This document shows positions 57,116 to 64,000 of a stretch of 64,000 nucleotides of DNA, piece by piece. Location: the NCBI RefSeq assembly GCF_025950235.1, contig NZ_JAPDDT010000007.1, forward strand, positions 62,001-126,000, written 5' to 3'. Each line of letters starts with the position of its first letter. Position 1 is the stretch's first letter. Origin of the DNA: Luteolibacter arcticus (GTDB taxonomy: Bacteria > Verrucomicrobiota > Verrucomicrobiia > Verrucomicrobiales > Akkermansiaceae). The notes under the pieces were generated by a model. That model saw nothing but the letters and a program-made list of their open reading frames with translations, was not told the origin of the DNA and ran no database searches. A program made the translations under genes and the position numbers.

Positions 57116-57135
57116 TCAAAGCGGAGGTGAAGGCG

Positions 57136-57999
57136 TCAGAACGGCGCCTTCACCAGCGTGGCCAGCAGCTCTTCCATGAGCTCGGCATCTTCTGTTTCGC
57201 CGCGGACTGACCATGAAGTCGCAAGTTCTTCCACGACCCGGACCAACAATTCACCGGGAGTGGCGGGACGTGCGACCATCGCGCGGACTTCACGCGGATA
57301 ACGCCGGATGCGATGCGCGAGATCTTCACTAGTGATCGTGCGGCCTTTCATCGCGGGCTCGGTGAGCACGACTTGTCCCTCGTCATGAAAGCGGCACAAG
57401 AACGATTGGGGGAGGCTGACTCCCTCGACATCGATATCCAGCCGGTGGGCGACGAATAGAAATACGAGTCCCAGGCCGAATGCGTTAGACGGATTTCCCG
57501 CAAGCACATGGCCAAGGTCGTAATTGTCCGGCTCGTCTTCCTCGCGGAAATTCGCCTTGAAGCGGCCGCTTTCAAATAGCGCCCTGTTCAAGCCGGCAGC
57601 TCCTTCCTGAGTGCCGATGTCCTCAAGCTCTTCCGCCAGTAAATCGAGCGCATCTCCCAACGGTTGTCTCAGGGTGACACCGTCGTGCAGATAGTCGGAA
57701 AGGGAACGCAGCAGTGCTTCAAATTGATCCCAGTCATCGAGCACTGCTCCAGCGCCACCGGCGGGAACAACCCATTCGCGGCGGAGGCGTTCGCGTCGTG
57801 CGGGAAGCAACATCAGCGAGAGCAATTCCTGCTCCGGCTCGCCGAGCACGATCTGGAGTCCGCCGAGCAACTCGCTGACATCGCCATCGTAGGCGGAGAG
57901 GGCGGCTTCCACGGACGCCCGCACTGGGGGGGAGTCGTCGTCGAGCAGCCTCAGTAGCAGGGCGAGGCGCTCCGGTGAAGTATCGGGAGCAGCGGTCAC
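57136..57999 (-). CDS. SirB1/transglutaminase-like domain protein, 287 aa
   Basis: Residues ~130-215 hold a SirB1-N-like segment: LAGNPSNAFGLGLVFLFVAH, RLDIDVEGVSLPQSFLCRFH, similar to the SirB1 pattern N-P-x-N-x-x...L-x-x-V-A-x-R-L-x-L-x-x-x-x-V-x-x-P-x-H-F-L. Its N-terminus is HEAT/TPR-like (LLLRLLDDDSPPVRASVEAA). The usual Cys of the transglutaminase triad is not in the standard place, so catalysis is doubtful. The role of SirB1 proteins is poorly known. It follows tRNA-Val on the same strand. Confidence 0.7.
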   Translation of the reverse strand: MTAAPDTSPERLALLLRLLDDDSPPVRASVEAALSAYDGDVSELLGGLQIVLGEPEQELLSLMLLPARRERLRREWVVPAGGAGAVLDDWDQFEALLRSLSDYLHDGVTLRQPLGDALDLLAEELEDIGTQEGAAGLNRALFESGRFKANFREEDEPDNYDLGHVLAGNPSNAFGLGLVFLFVAHRLDIDVEGVSLPQSFLCRFHDEGQVVLTEPAMKGRTITSEDLAHRIRRYPREVRAMVARPATPGELLVRVVEELATSWSVRGETEDAELMEELLATLVKAPF

Positions 58000-58012
58000 A
58001 GAAGAAAGGGGA

Positions 58013-58087
58013 TGGTGCGCGATACTGGGATCGAACCAGTGACCCCCACCGTGTCAAGGTGGTGCTCTACCGCTGAGCTAACCGCGC
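58013..58087 (-). tRNA. tRNA-Val (anticodon GAC), CCA encoded
   Basis: Acceptor stem GCGCGGT (5' end at 58087) pairs with ATCGCGC; D arm TTAGCTCAGCGGTAGAGC; anticodon stem CCACC/GGTGG with loop TTGACAC (anticodon GAC); T arm with GGTTCGATCC; discriminator A and CCA encoded at 58016-58013. All four arms close. It decodes GUC and GUU valine codons. Confidence 0.95.
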
Positions 58088-58200
58088 ATATGTCCCCGGA
58101 CGGGGCCGGGAGAATGGGTAACGAGGTGCGGTGATGCAACCCATTTTTCGGAGAAATGCGGGGCGCTTTTGCGGTGGCGAAAAAGACCCGTAAACAAAAG

Positions 58201-58224
58201 GGCGGGGAGCCGTAGCTCCCCGCC
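58201..58224 (-). terminator. Intrinsic terminator for the BlaI-histone gene
   Basis: Perfect 10-base stem GGCGGGGAGC (58201-58210) with GCTCCCCGCC (58215-58224) and tetraloop CGTA. On the minus strand it is followed by CTTTTGTTTA. Position about 75 bases past the gene's stop fits. Confidence 0.75.
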
Positions 58225-58298
58225 GTTTGAGACAGTAAACTCAGCGCGAACAGGCCGCTTCGCCCAAGGCGAGGGGATCTGTGCGCGGATGGGGAACC

Positions 58299-59069
58299 TT
58301 AGGCCTTCTTCGCGGCTTTCTTGGCGGCCTTCTTGGCAGCCTTCTTGGCCGGAGCGGCTTTCTTGGCGGACTTGGCGGCCTTCTTTGCAGGAGCCTTCTT
58401 TGCAGGAGCCTTCTTGGCCGGTGCCTTCTTCGCGGCGGCCTTCTTGGCTGCCTTCTTGGCAACGGTCTTCTTCGCTACCTTCTTGGCGGCCTTCTTGGCG
58501 GACTTCGCGGCTTTCTTGGCGGCCTTCTTAGCAACCTTCTTCGCCGGAGCCTTCTTGGCAGCCTTCTTCGCCGCAGCCTTCTTGGCCGGGGCCTTCTTCG
58601 CTACCTTCTTCGCTACCTTCTTCGCAGCGGCCTTCTTGGCCGGGGCTTTCTTGGCGACCTTCTTGGCCGCCTTCTTCGCTGTTTTCTTTGCAGCCATGGC
58701 TTTGTGTCGTTTGAGTTCGCGTTCGATGTTTGTTTTCTCTTCCGGGGTCAAAGTCCCGGCGGAGAGGAGTGCGAGGATCGCCTCACCGAGACGACCCCCG
58801 AAAGCGTTGGTAAGAAAATCGTGCGCGGCACGACGGACGATGGCGTCCTGGGAAAACGCAGCTTCATAAACATGGGCGCGACCATCGCGCGCACGCTTGA
58901 CGAGCTTCTTGCGTTCGAGGCTTTGCAACACCGACAGCACTGTCGTGTAAGCCCGGTCCTTTCCGTCGGGGAGGTTCTCAAGTACGGCACTTACCGTAGA
59001 TGGACCCTCGTGCCACAACACGGACAATGCCTGGAGCTCGAGGTTGGAGGGGTGGGTTGCTCGTGCCAT
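58299..59069 (-). CDS. BlaI/MecI-type repressor fused to a histone-H1-like Lys/Ala tail, 256 aa
   Basis: Residues 1-~124 are a BlaI/MecI/CopY winged helix: THPSNLELQALSVLWHEGPS, TVSAVLENLPDGKDRAYTTV, LSVLQSLERKKLVKRARDGR, HVYEAAFSQDAIVRRAAHDF, then a helical dimerisation part (LTPEEKTNIERELKRHKAMA). Residues 126-256 are nearly pure Lys/Ala/Pro repeats (AAKKVAKKAPAKKA-type), as in bacterial histone-H1-like proteins (chlamydial Hc1/Hc2, AlgP). No blaR1 or beta-lactamase gene is near. An internal ATG at codon 125 (58697-58695) could start a free tail. It may be a DNA-compacting regulator. The start at 59069 has inverted repeats upstream at 59090 and 59188. Confidence 0.88.
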   Translation of the reverse strand: MARATHPSNLELQALSVLWHEGPSTVSAVLENLPDGKDRAYTTVLSVLQSLERKKLVKRARDGRAHVYEAAFSQDAIVRRAAHDFLTNAFGGRLGEAILALLSAGTLTPEEKTNIERELKRHKAMAAKKTAKKAAKKVAKKAPAKKAAAKKVAKKVAKKAPAKKAAAKKAAKKAPAKKVAKKAAKKAAKSAKKAAKKVAKKTVAKKAAKKAAAKKAPAKKAPAKKAPAKKAAKSAKKAAPAKKAAKKAAKKAAKKA

Positions 59070-59089
59070 GATTTTTATGGTCGCCGAAT

Positions 59090-59100
59090 TGGTGTCACCA
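59090..59100. promoter_or_regulatory. Candidate operator TGGTG-T-CACCA, 21 bases upstream of the BlaI-histone start
   Basis: A perfect 5-1-5 dyad between the start codon and a possible minus-strand -35 TTGACG (59132-59127), spaced about 18 bases from TTTATG. The location fits autoregulation; sequence identity with known BlaI boxes is not close. Confidence 0.35.
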
Positions 59101-59187
59101 TAAAGCTAGTAGTTCACAAATCCGTCAAGTTCAAATTGCCGGATTTTTCGGAACACTTAATAAAAATCCACATGCTGTTTTTCCATC

Positions 59188-59203
59188 TACGACGTTCATC
59201 GTA
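59188..59203. promoter_or_regulatory. Inverted repeat TACGA-N6-TCGTA in the gap between thioredoxin-like gene and BlaI-histone gene
   Basis: Perfect 5-base arms (extended to CTACGACG/CATCGTAG with one mismatch), 119 bases before the BlaI-histone start. It has the general form of dyads bound by winged-helix repressors and may be an operator or a small terminator of the upstream gene. Confidence 0.3.
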
Positions 59204-59216
59204 GTTGATGCCGTAC

Positions 59217-60215
59217 TCAATGTCCTTCGACAGCGGGTCGTTTTACTTCGGGTGCAAGTTTCGATAAGGCATCCCACAGTCCGTCTTCAGAAGGATGTCC
59301 GTTGTAAATCACACTGCCTTCAGGTGAGACGAGAACCATCGTGGGAAGGTTCTGGATGCGCAACAAACGCATCAGCGAGTCCTTCTCGCGATCCAACAAC
59401 CACACGCCCGGTGGCTTGTCGCCGAGTCCCGCGACGATCTCCTTCGCATCCTTCGCTGCATCCGGCGTCGACTCTGCAAGCAGCGATGCGACGGCGACTC
59501 CATGCTTCTCCAGCTCCGTCGCGGTGACCTTGAAGTCCGGCATGCTCGCTTCGCACTCGCGGCTCCACGGTGACCAGAAGTGAAGCAGAAGCGCCTTGCG
59601 ATCGCGCATCAGCGTGGCGAGTTCCAGCGGATCCTTCGCAAGCAACGACGGCAGTTTGATCGAGCCATCGATCTTCACGGTACGCATCGCCTCGTCCAGG
59701 CGCATGCGATCGATGTGCGGTGCGAAGGCGCTCGCCTGGCGCGGGCTGAGCCAGAAGGCCTCGGTGATGTGCTTCTTGAAGCCGTCGCGATCATTCTTCT
59801 TCAGCGCGTCGATCGCCTCGACGTATTCCACGACGGCGAGCCAGTCTTCCTTCACGGCGAAGATCTCGGACTGCTCGATCTTGAAGTCGTCCTTGCGCCT
59901 GAGGAATTCCGGCAGCATCGCGGCGATCTTGTCGTCCTCGCGGCGATCCACGTGGTAGAGGAAGCGCGCTTCGAGGATGGCTTGATCGCTGACGCCTTGC
60001 TCGCGCGCCTTCTTGATCGCCGCTTCGAAGGCCTCGGGCGTGCCGCGTTCGGAGATCATGCGCTCCAAGGCGGCGCGCTTTGGTGGCAGCGAGGCGTAGG
60101 GGTCTTCCTCCGGCGCGGGTTTTGGCTCAGGCACGGTTTTCGGCTCCTGCGCGAAGCAGGTCGCTGCCAGCAACAGCAGCGCGGCGAGGGATGAGGTCGT
60201 GCCGGAGGAAAACAT
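59217..60215 (-). CDS. Exported thioredoxin-fold protein lacking the first active-site Cys, 332 aa
   Basis: Signal peptide (SLAALLLLAATCFAQ), a helical ~35-180 region (TPEAFEAAIKKAREQGVSDQ), then a TlpA/AhpC-like thioredoxin domain (~190-330): KALLLHFWSPWSRECEASMP, GVAVASLLAESTPDAAKDAK, IQNLPTMVLVSPEGSVIYNG (cis-Pro in LPTM). The active site W-C-x-x-C is W217-Ser218-R-E-Cys221, so dithiol exchange is not possible; a mono-Cys mechanism, as in some reductases, or a binding role is left. No CcdA/DsbD-type redox partner is nearby. It lies 4 bases downstream of the LysM lipoprotein gene in transcription order. Confidence 0.8.
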   Translation of the reverse strand: MFSSGTTSSLAALLLLAATCFAQEPKTVPEPKPAPEEDPYASLPPKRAALERMISERGTPEAFEAAIKKAREQGVSDQAILEARFLYHVDRREDDKIAAMLPEFLRRKDDFKIEQSEIFAVKEDWLAVVEYVEAIDALKKNDRDGFKKHITEAFWLSPRQASAFAPHIDRMRLDEAMRTVKIDGSIKLPSLLAKDPLELATLMRDRKALLLHFWSPWSRECEASMPDFKVTATELEKHGVAVASLLAESTPDAAKDAKEIVAGLGDKPPGVWLLDREKDSLMRLLRIQNLPTMVLVSPEGSVIYNGHPSEDGLWDALSKLAPEVKRPAVEGH

Positions 60216-60219
60216 CAGG

Positions 60220-60819
60220 TCAAGGAATGCGGAGCTTGGTGCCGAGCACCACCGTATCGGACTTCATGGCATTGGCCTTCTTGATCGCCTCGGAGGTGGT
60301 GCCGTATTTCGCGGCGATGCGGCTGAGCGAGTCGCCCTTGGCAACGAGGTGGGTCTTGCCACCGGCGGCTGGTGCGGATTTCACCGGGCCGGAGGAGCCG
60401 GGGATGACGAGCGTCTTGCCGAGCACGACGGTATCGCTGGTCATGGCGTTGGCTTGTTTGATCGCCGCGGAGGTGGTGCCGTAGCGGCGTGCGATGGCAC
60501 CAAGCGTGTCGCCTCTCACCACGGTGTGACTCGTGCTGGCGGCCGATGGTGCCGGTGATGAACCAGTAGGTGCGGCCGGTGTTGGCGTGGCCGCGTGGTC
60601 TTCATAGGCGGCTTGCCCGTACGTCGGGTTGGCATTGGCGGGTGGATTCACCGCTTGGTAAGGCACGGCTTCAGCCGATACATCACCGGGAACTCCGTAA
60701 GGATCGGATGGAGGTGCACCATCGACGGTATCGTAGTTTTCCTCGCCCTTCTTGAAGAGCGAGCAAGAGGCGAGTGTGAAGGCGGCGGTAGCCAGGGCAA
60801 GGTAGCGGACGGTGCTCAT
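60220..60819 (-). CDS. LysM-domain lipoprotein (two LysM), 199 aa
   Basis: Signal peptide with lipobox LASC (Cys19), an acidic/Pro-rich linker, then two LysM modules (about 98-140 and 155-199): HTVVRGDTLGAIARRYGTTS with NAMTSDTVVLGKTLVIP, and HLVAKGDSLSRIAAKYGTTS with NAMKSDTVVLGTKLRIP. LysM binds peptidoglycan, so it should tether membrane and cell wall. It resembles NlpD-type proteins without a peptidase domain. It precedes the thioredoxin-like gene by 4 bases and probably shares its transcript. Confidence 0.88.
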   Translation of the reverse strand: MSTVRYLALATAAFTLASCSLFKKGEENYDTVDGAPPSDPYGVPGDVSAEAVPYQAVNPPANANPTYGQAAYEDHAATPTPAAPTGSSPAPSAASTSHTVVRGDTLGAIARRYGTTSAAIKQANAMTSDTVVLGKTLVIPGSSGPVKSAPAAGGKTHLVAKGDSLSRIAAKYGTTSEAIKKANAMKSDTVVLGTKLRIP

Positions 60820-60920
60820 GGATTCGGTGCGACAGGGATTAACAACGCGCGTGCGACTTGGGAAGCACCGACGCGTCGAACATCAAACGCAGCCGGCATG
60901 ATGCTTTGTTCAAATGACGA

Positions 60921-61727
60921 TCACGCACGGAAGCGGAAGAAGGCCGATGCGGTTGCTTCCGTTTGAGAGGCGAGCTGTTGGAGTGTGATTCCACGATGCT
61001 GTGCGAGGTGCTCGGCAACATGCCTGACGTAGGCAGGCTCGTTACGTTGGCCCCGATGTGGCACCGGCGCAAGGTACGGTGAATCGGTTTCCAACAGGAA
61101 GCTATCTGCCGGTACTGCAGTGGCGGTGGCAAGCACATCGGCAGCATTCTTGAAGGTCGCGACTCCACCGAAGGATACGAGGCCACCGAGTGCGATCACT
61201 TCGCGGGCATTCGCTTCGGGGCCGATGAAGCAGTGGAACACGGCGCGTACCTTCGCTGCATAACGACGATAGATGGCGAGCGCGTCTTGGAACGAGGCAT
61301 CGCCCTTCGTGTCGCGGGTGTGGATCACGACGTTGAGGTCGGCTTCAGCCGCGAGTTCGAAGTGCGCATCGAGCAGCAGCCGTTGGCGCTCGCGGAAGGT
61401 TTCCTCGGTCCATCCCTCGGGCGCGGGGTGGTAGTAGTCGAGGCCGGTCTCGCCGATGCCGCAGACGCGTGGATCGGAAACGTGAAGCCGCAAGCGATCG
61501 ATCCCGTCATCGGGAGCTTCATGCGCATCGCAGGGGTGGAAGCCGATGCAGACCGAGACTTCGGGATGGGCTGCGGCGATGGCGAGATTCGCTTCGAGGT
61601 CGTCGAGACCGGTCACCAAGGTGACGAGGCGCGTCACGCCGTGGGCTTTCGCCCGTGCGATGAGATCGGGAACCTCCGCCGGAGCGAAGCGATGGCTGGC
61701 GAGGTGGCAGTGGGAATCGGTGAGCAC
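60921..61727 (-). CDS. tatD: TatD-family metal-dependent deoxyribonuclease
   Basis: A 268-residue TIM-barrel hydrolase. Metal ligands seen: DSHCHL (His-x-His) at the start, GIGETGLDYY (Glu), VVIHTRD (His), FHCFIG (His) and LETDSPYLAP (Asp). TatD proteins are 3'-5' exonucleases on DNA linked to repair and, in some species, to apoptosis-like DNA breakdown. The start is taken as GTG at 61727 (the initiator Met then LTDSHCHLAS), since no ATG lies closer and the frame upstream runs into the POT gene. The start is 11 bases past the stop of the POT gene. Confidence 0.9.
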   Translation of the reverse strand: MLTDSHCHLASHRFAPAEVPDLIARAKAHGVTRLVTLVTGLDDLEANLAIAAAHPEVSVCIGFHPCDAHEAPDDGIDRLRLHVSDPRVCGIGETGLDYYHPAPEGWTEETFRERQRLLLDAHFELAAEADLNVVIHTRDTKGDASFQDALAIYRRYAAKVRAVFHCFIGPEANAREVIALGGLVSFGGVATFKNAADVLATATAVPADSFLLETDSPYLAPVPHRGQRNEPAYVRHVAEHLAQHRGITLQQLASQTEATASAFFRFRA

Positions 61728-61738
61728 TGGCAGGATGA

Positions 61739-63583
61739 TTATTCGTGCAGGTAAGTCCGCGGGCGATACGCCAACGCGAAGGGCACGTAAAGCACCGCGG
61801 TGCCCAACATCAGCCAGGTGAAGAAGCGGAAGTACTCCGCTCCCTCGAGCTTCGTTTGGCCGCCGCAGAACGCGGAAGCGGAATAGCGGGTCTCGGAAGT
61901 GGTGTTGGCGGTGGAGATGCCCATCTGCGCCTTGCGCCTCTCGAGCCAGCTCGTGGCGCTGCCGGGGCCCTCGGGTTTTTCGACGGAGACGGTGAGCCCG
62001 ATATCCCATTTGGTACCCGGCTTGCGGTCCGCGCCGTCACTGATCAGGCGGAAGTGGGTCGAGTCGATGATCTCGTAGCGGATGGCATTGCCGAAGATGT
62101 CCTTGCCGAGGTCGGCGCCGAGTTTGTCCGGCTCGGGAAGCTGGTCGTTGTTCTTGCGTGCGGCGGTCTCGATCACGGCGGCGGCGCTCTTGAATGCATC
62201 GTGACCCGGCAGATCGAGTTCATCGATAGTGCCGTTTTTCAGATGGGCCACCATGTCATCGGCCGGATCCTCGAGCGAAAGTCCGGGCAGCACGACATTG
62301 CGCGGATCCTTCCGCCAATCTCCCGGCAGGTTTGCCGTGGCTGCGCCCAACTGCTCCTCGGCGGCACTGGGAATCTGGATGAACTCATTGACCTGGGCGG
62401 TCATCTTGTTACCGATGAAGACCGCGGCGAGGTAGCACGCCATGACGAGCGACTTCATGCTCTTGGGTGCCTGGGTGTAGGAGAACTCCAAGCCTACAAT
62501 GGACACCATCACCTCCGCTGCGGTGATGAGAATGTAAGCGGTAAGCTGCCAGCCGATCGAAGGGCTTTGGCCCTTGTCGATCCATGATTGGATCAAGGTG
62601 GACAGGGCGAAGCAGCCCACGGTCAGGAAGAGGCCGAAGCCGATCTTGCGCAGGGGCGTGAGTTTGAAGACGCGATTGATCAGCGGGTAGAGCACCAGGC
62701 TGAAGAGCGGGACGAAAAGAAGGATGAGGATGGGGTTCGCCGCCTGGACCTGGGATTCCAGCCAGGTGATGCCCATGAAATTCAGGTTCATCTGGGCAGC
62801 CTGCTGGACCCATGAGGATCCGGTCTGATCGTAGAGGCCCCAGAAGACCGCTATGAACAGGAAGAGTGGAATGAGCTTGGCGAGCGCGACCAGGCCTTCG
62901 CGCGATCCCAGCTCGCGGAAAAAGGAGGATCCCGCCGGAGGTACATGGACGAATCGGTTTCGACCCATCCAGAAGACCAAGGTCGCGAGCGCCATCAATC
63001 CTCCGGGAATGCCGAACGCCCAATGCGGGCCATAGTGCTCAAGCAGCCAAGGGGTGAGAAGGGTCGAGAAGAACGAGCCGAAATTGATCGAGAAGTAGAA
63101 CCAGTTGTAAACGCGCGTCAGCAGATGCGAATTCTTCGGGCCGAACTGGTCACCCACGTGCGCGGAGACGCAGGGCTTGATCCCGCCCGCTCCGAGGCAA
63201 ATGAGAATCAGGCCGGTGTAGAGCCACGTCGTCGAACTCCCGGAAGTGCCCATGAGGGCGAGTGCCCCGTGCCCCAGGCAATAGAAGATGGATAGCCAGA
63301 GGATCGTGCGGTATTTCCCCAGCAGAACATCGCTGAGGAGCGCTCCTAGGAACGGTGTGAGATAGGCATAGGCCACGAAATCGTGGTAATGCTCCCGCGC
63401 GGCAGCGTTCGTCATCGCCGTGCCCGCCTGCTGGTCCATCAGCCACAGGTACTTCGTCATGAAGACCACCAGAATGGTCCGCATGCCATAGAAGGAGAAC
63501 CGCTCCGCGGCCTCGTTGCCGATGATGAAGGGGATGCCCGGAGGCATCCGGTCGGTGTCGAGAGCGCTGGTGCGGTAGGACAT
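61739..63583 (-). CDS. POT/PTR2-family proton-dependent oligopeptide transporter
   Basis: A 614-residue MFS-type protein. The POT signature IGNEAAERFSFYGMRTIL carries the ExxERF-type motif, with ILICLGAGGIKPCVSAHVGD and FYFSINFGSFFSTLLTPWLL as the PTR2 second motif. About 12-14 helices are present. A long soluble insertion of ~130 residues (LPGDWRKDPRNVVLPGLSLE, DIFGNAIRYEIIDSTHFRLI) lies before the last helix, typical of the longer Bacteroidota/Verrucomicrobiota forms. It imports di- and tripeptides with protons. The start at 63583 (MSYRTSALDTDRMPPGIPF) is preferred to one at 63619. Downstream tatD is 11 bases away. Confidence 0.9.
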   Translation of the reverse strand: MSYRTSALDTDRMPPGIPFIIGNEAAERFSFYGMRTILVVFMTKYLWLMDQQAGTAMTNAAAREHYHDFVAYAYLTPFLGALLSDVLLGKYRTILWLSIFYCLGHGALALMGTSGSSTTWLYTGLILICLGAGGIKPCVSAHVGDQFGPKNSHLLTRVYNWFYFSINFGSFFSTLLTPWLLEHYGPHWAFGIPGGLMALATLVFWMGRNRFVHVPPAGSSFFRELGSREGLVALAKLIPLFLFIAVFWGLYDQTGSSWVQQAAQMNLNFMGITWLESQVQAANPILILLFVPLFSLVLYPLINRVFKLTPLRKIGFGLFLTVGCFALSTLIQSWIDKGQSPSIGWQLTAYILITAAEVMVSIVGLEFSYTQAPKSMKSLVMACYLAAVFIGNKMTAQVNEFIQIPSAAEEQLGAATANLPGDWRKDPRNVVLPGLSLEDPADDMVAHLKNGTIDELDLPGHDAFKSAAAVIETAARKNNDQLPEPDKLGADLGKDIFGNAIRYEIIDSTHFRLISDGADRKPGTKWDIGLTVSVEKPEGPGSATSWLERRKAQMGISTANTTSETRYSASAFCGGQTKLEGAEYFRFFTWLMLGTAVLYVPFALAYRPRTYLHE

Positions 63584-63761
63584 GGTGGGAGACGCAAGAC
63601 TTGAAGACGCAAGACCCAAGACCAGAGGGTCATGCGTGGATTGCGCGCGAAGCTAGGAAGCAACCTGCGCGCCGTAAAGCTCAGGAAATCGCGGCAAAAG
63701 CCGGACCCTGCTCAGCGCTCCAGTCTGGCGTCTGTCGTCTCTTCCTGTCTGCTGTCTCAGA

Positions 63762-64000
63762 TCACCACCTAACGGCAGCAGCGGCCCACGTGAGGCCTGC
63801 GCCGAAAACGACCAGCACGACGTGCTCGCCGCGTTTGATGAGTCCGGCGCGGTTCGCTTCGTCGAGCGCGATGGCGACGGCGGCGGCGGAGGTGTTGCCG
63901 TACTTCTGCAAGTTCACGAACACCCGCTCGGGCGGCACCGACAGGCGGTCGGCGATGGCATCGATGATGCGGAGGTTCGCCTGGTGCGGCACCACGAGCT
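63762..64000 (-). CDS. fabH: 3-oxoacyl-ACP synthase III (FabH), C-terminal part (cut by window edge)
   Basis: The last ~79 codons of FabH, with the catalytic-site motifs [18 protein letters not shown] (His of the triad) and [20 protein letters not shown] (Asn of the triad), ending [18 protein letters not shown]. FabH starts fatty-acid synthesis by condensing acyl-CoA with malonyl-ACP. The catalytic Cys part lies outside the window. The 178 bases between this stop and the POT gene start carry AAGAC-rich repeats (GACGCAAGAC at 63591-63600 and 63606-63615) but no gene. Confidence 0.93.
   Translation of the reverse strand, partial: LVVPHQANLRIIDAIADRLSVPPERVFVNLQKYGNTSAAAVAIALDEANRAGLIKRGEHVVLVVFGAGLTWAAAAVRW

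Noticed and set aside
55019..57119. Long minus-strand frames (664 and 441 codons) opposite the DUF6600-like lipoprotein
   Set aside because: Low-complexity Leu/Ala runs are the reverse reading of the Gln/Glu/Arg repeats, not a membrane protein.
58299..58697. Dense short repeats suggesting a CRISPR array or satellite
   Set aside because: The repeats are Lys/Ala codons in frame in one protein; units are irregular and have no spacers.

Overview
The window looks like a chromosomal segment of a Verrucomicrobiota bacterium, most likely of the Verrucomicrobiaceae/Akkermansiaceae type. This is inferred from high GC, Gram-negative envelope genes (secretin, beta-barrel protein, lipoproteins, RND pump), a pilus locus in the gene order I recall for Akkermansia muciniphila Amuc_1098-1102, and a histone-H1-like protein of the kind seen in the PVC superphylum. 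No phage, IS element or CRISPR array was seen. Both ends cut genes: ybeY on the left, fabH on the right.

Layout. 0-5 kb: ybeY end, a small gene with a PIN-toxin remnant, a glutaminyl-cyclase-like M28 protein, an orphan parB, a SET-domain protein and a beta-barrel protein. 5-16.9 kb: two coiled-coil membrane proteins, a lone RND permease, an ECF sigma operon (sigma factor, small membrane protein, HtrA-like protein without its catalytic triad), a GNAT enzyme, an Rrf2 regulator divergent from cysE, a lipoprotein and a DUF4407 protein. 16.9-33.1 kb (all minus strand): a type IV pilus/type II-like secretion locus. In transcription order it reads ABC ATPase, ABC permease, unknown, PilT, major pilin, intrinsic terminator, PilM/PilN fusion, PilO-like, PilP-like, secretin, unknown, PilB, PilC, unknown, pseudopilin and four exported or membrane accessory proteins, many joined by ATGA overlaps.

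33.4-46.8 kb (mostly minus strand): five GT-C membrane glycosyltransferases surround a tightly coupled set, HAD-UbiA fusion, DprE1, GtrA and DprE2. This set corresponds to the mycobacterial decaprenyl-phospho-arabinose pathway. A TPR-bearing GT-C protein overlaps the first gene by ATGA and another follows the last after 11 bases. This is the most interesting system here: a probable self-contained D-arabinofuranose donor and transfer operon in a Gram-negative PVC bacterium. A shared AT-rich motif lies upstream of three of its glycosyltransferase genes and of the ABC ATPase gene.

46.9-64 kb: purM, purF, a 1.3-kb non-coding stretch with a run of hairpins and a possible structured RNA ending at an intrinsic terminator, a sugar-nucleotide epimerase with an N-acetylhexosamine-kinase-like gene, a winged-helix regulator, a large DUF6600 lipoprotein, a SirB1-type protein, tRNA-Val(GAC), a BlaI repressor fused to a histone-like Lys/Ala tail, a thioredoxin-fold protein lacking one active-site Cys, a LysM lipoprotein, TatD, a POT peptide transporter and the fabH end. 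All functions are read from motifs and context; no database search was possible.
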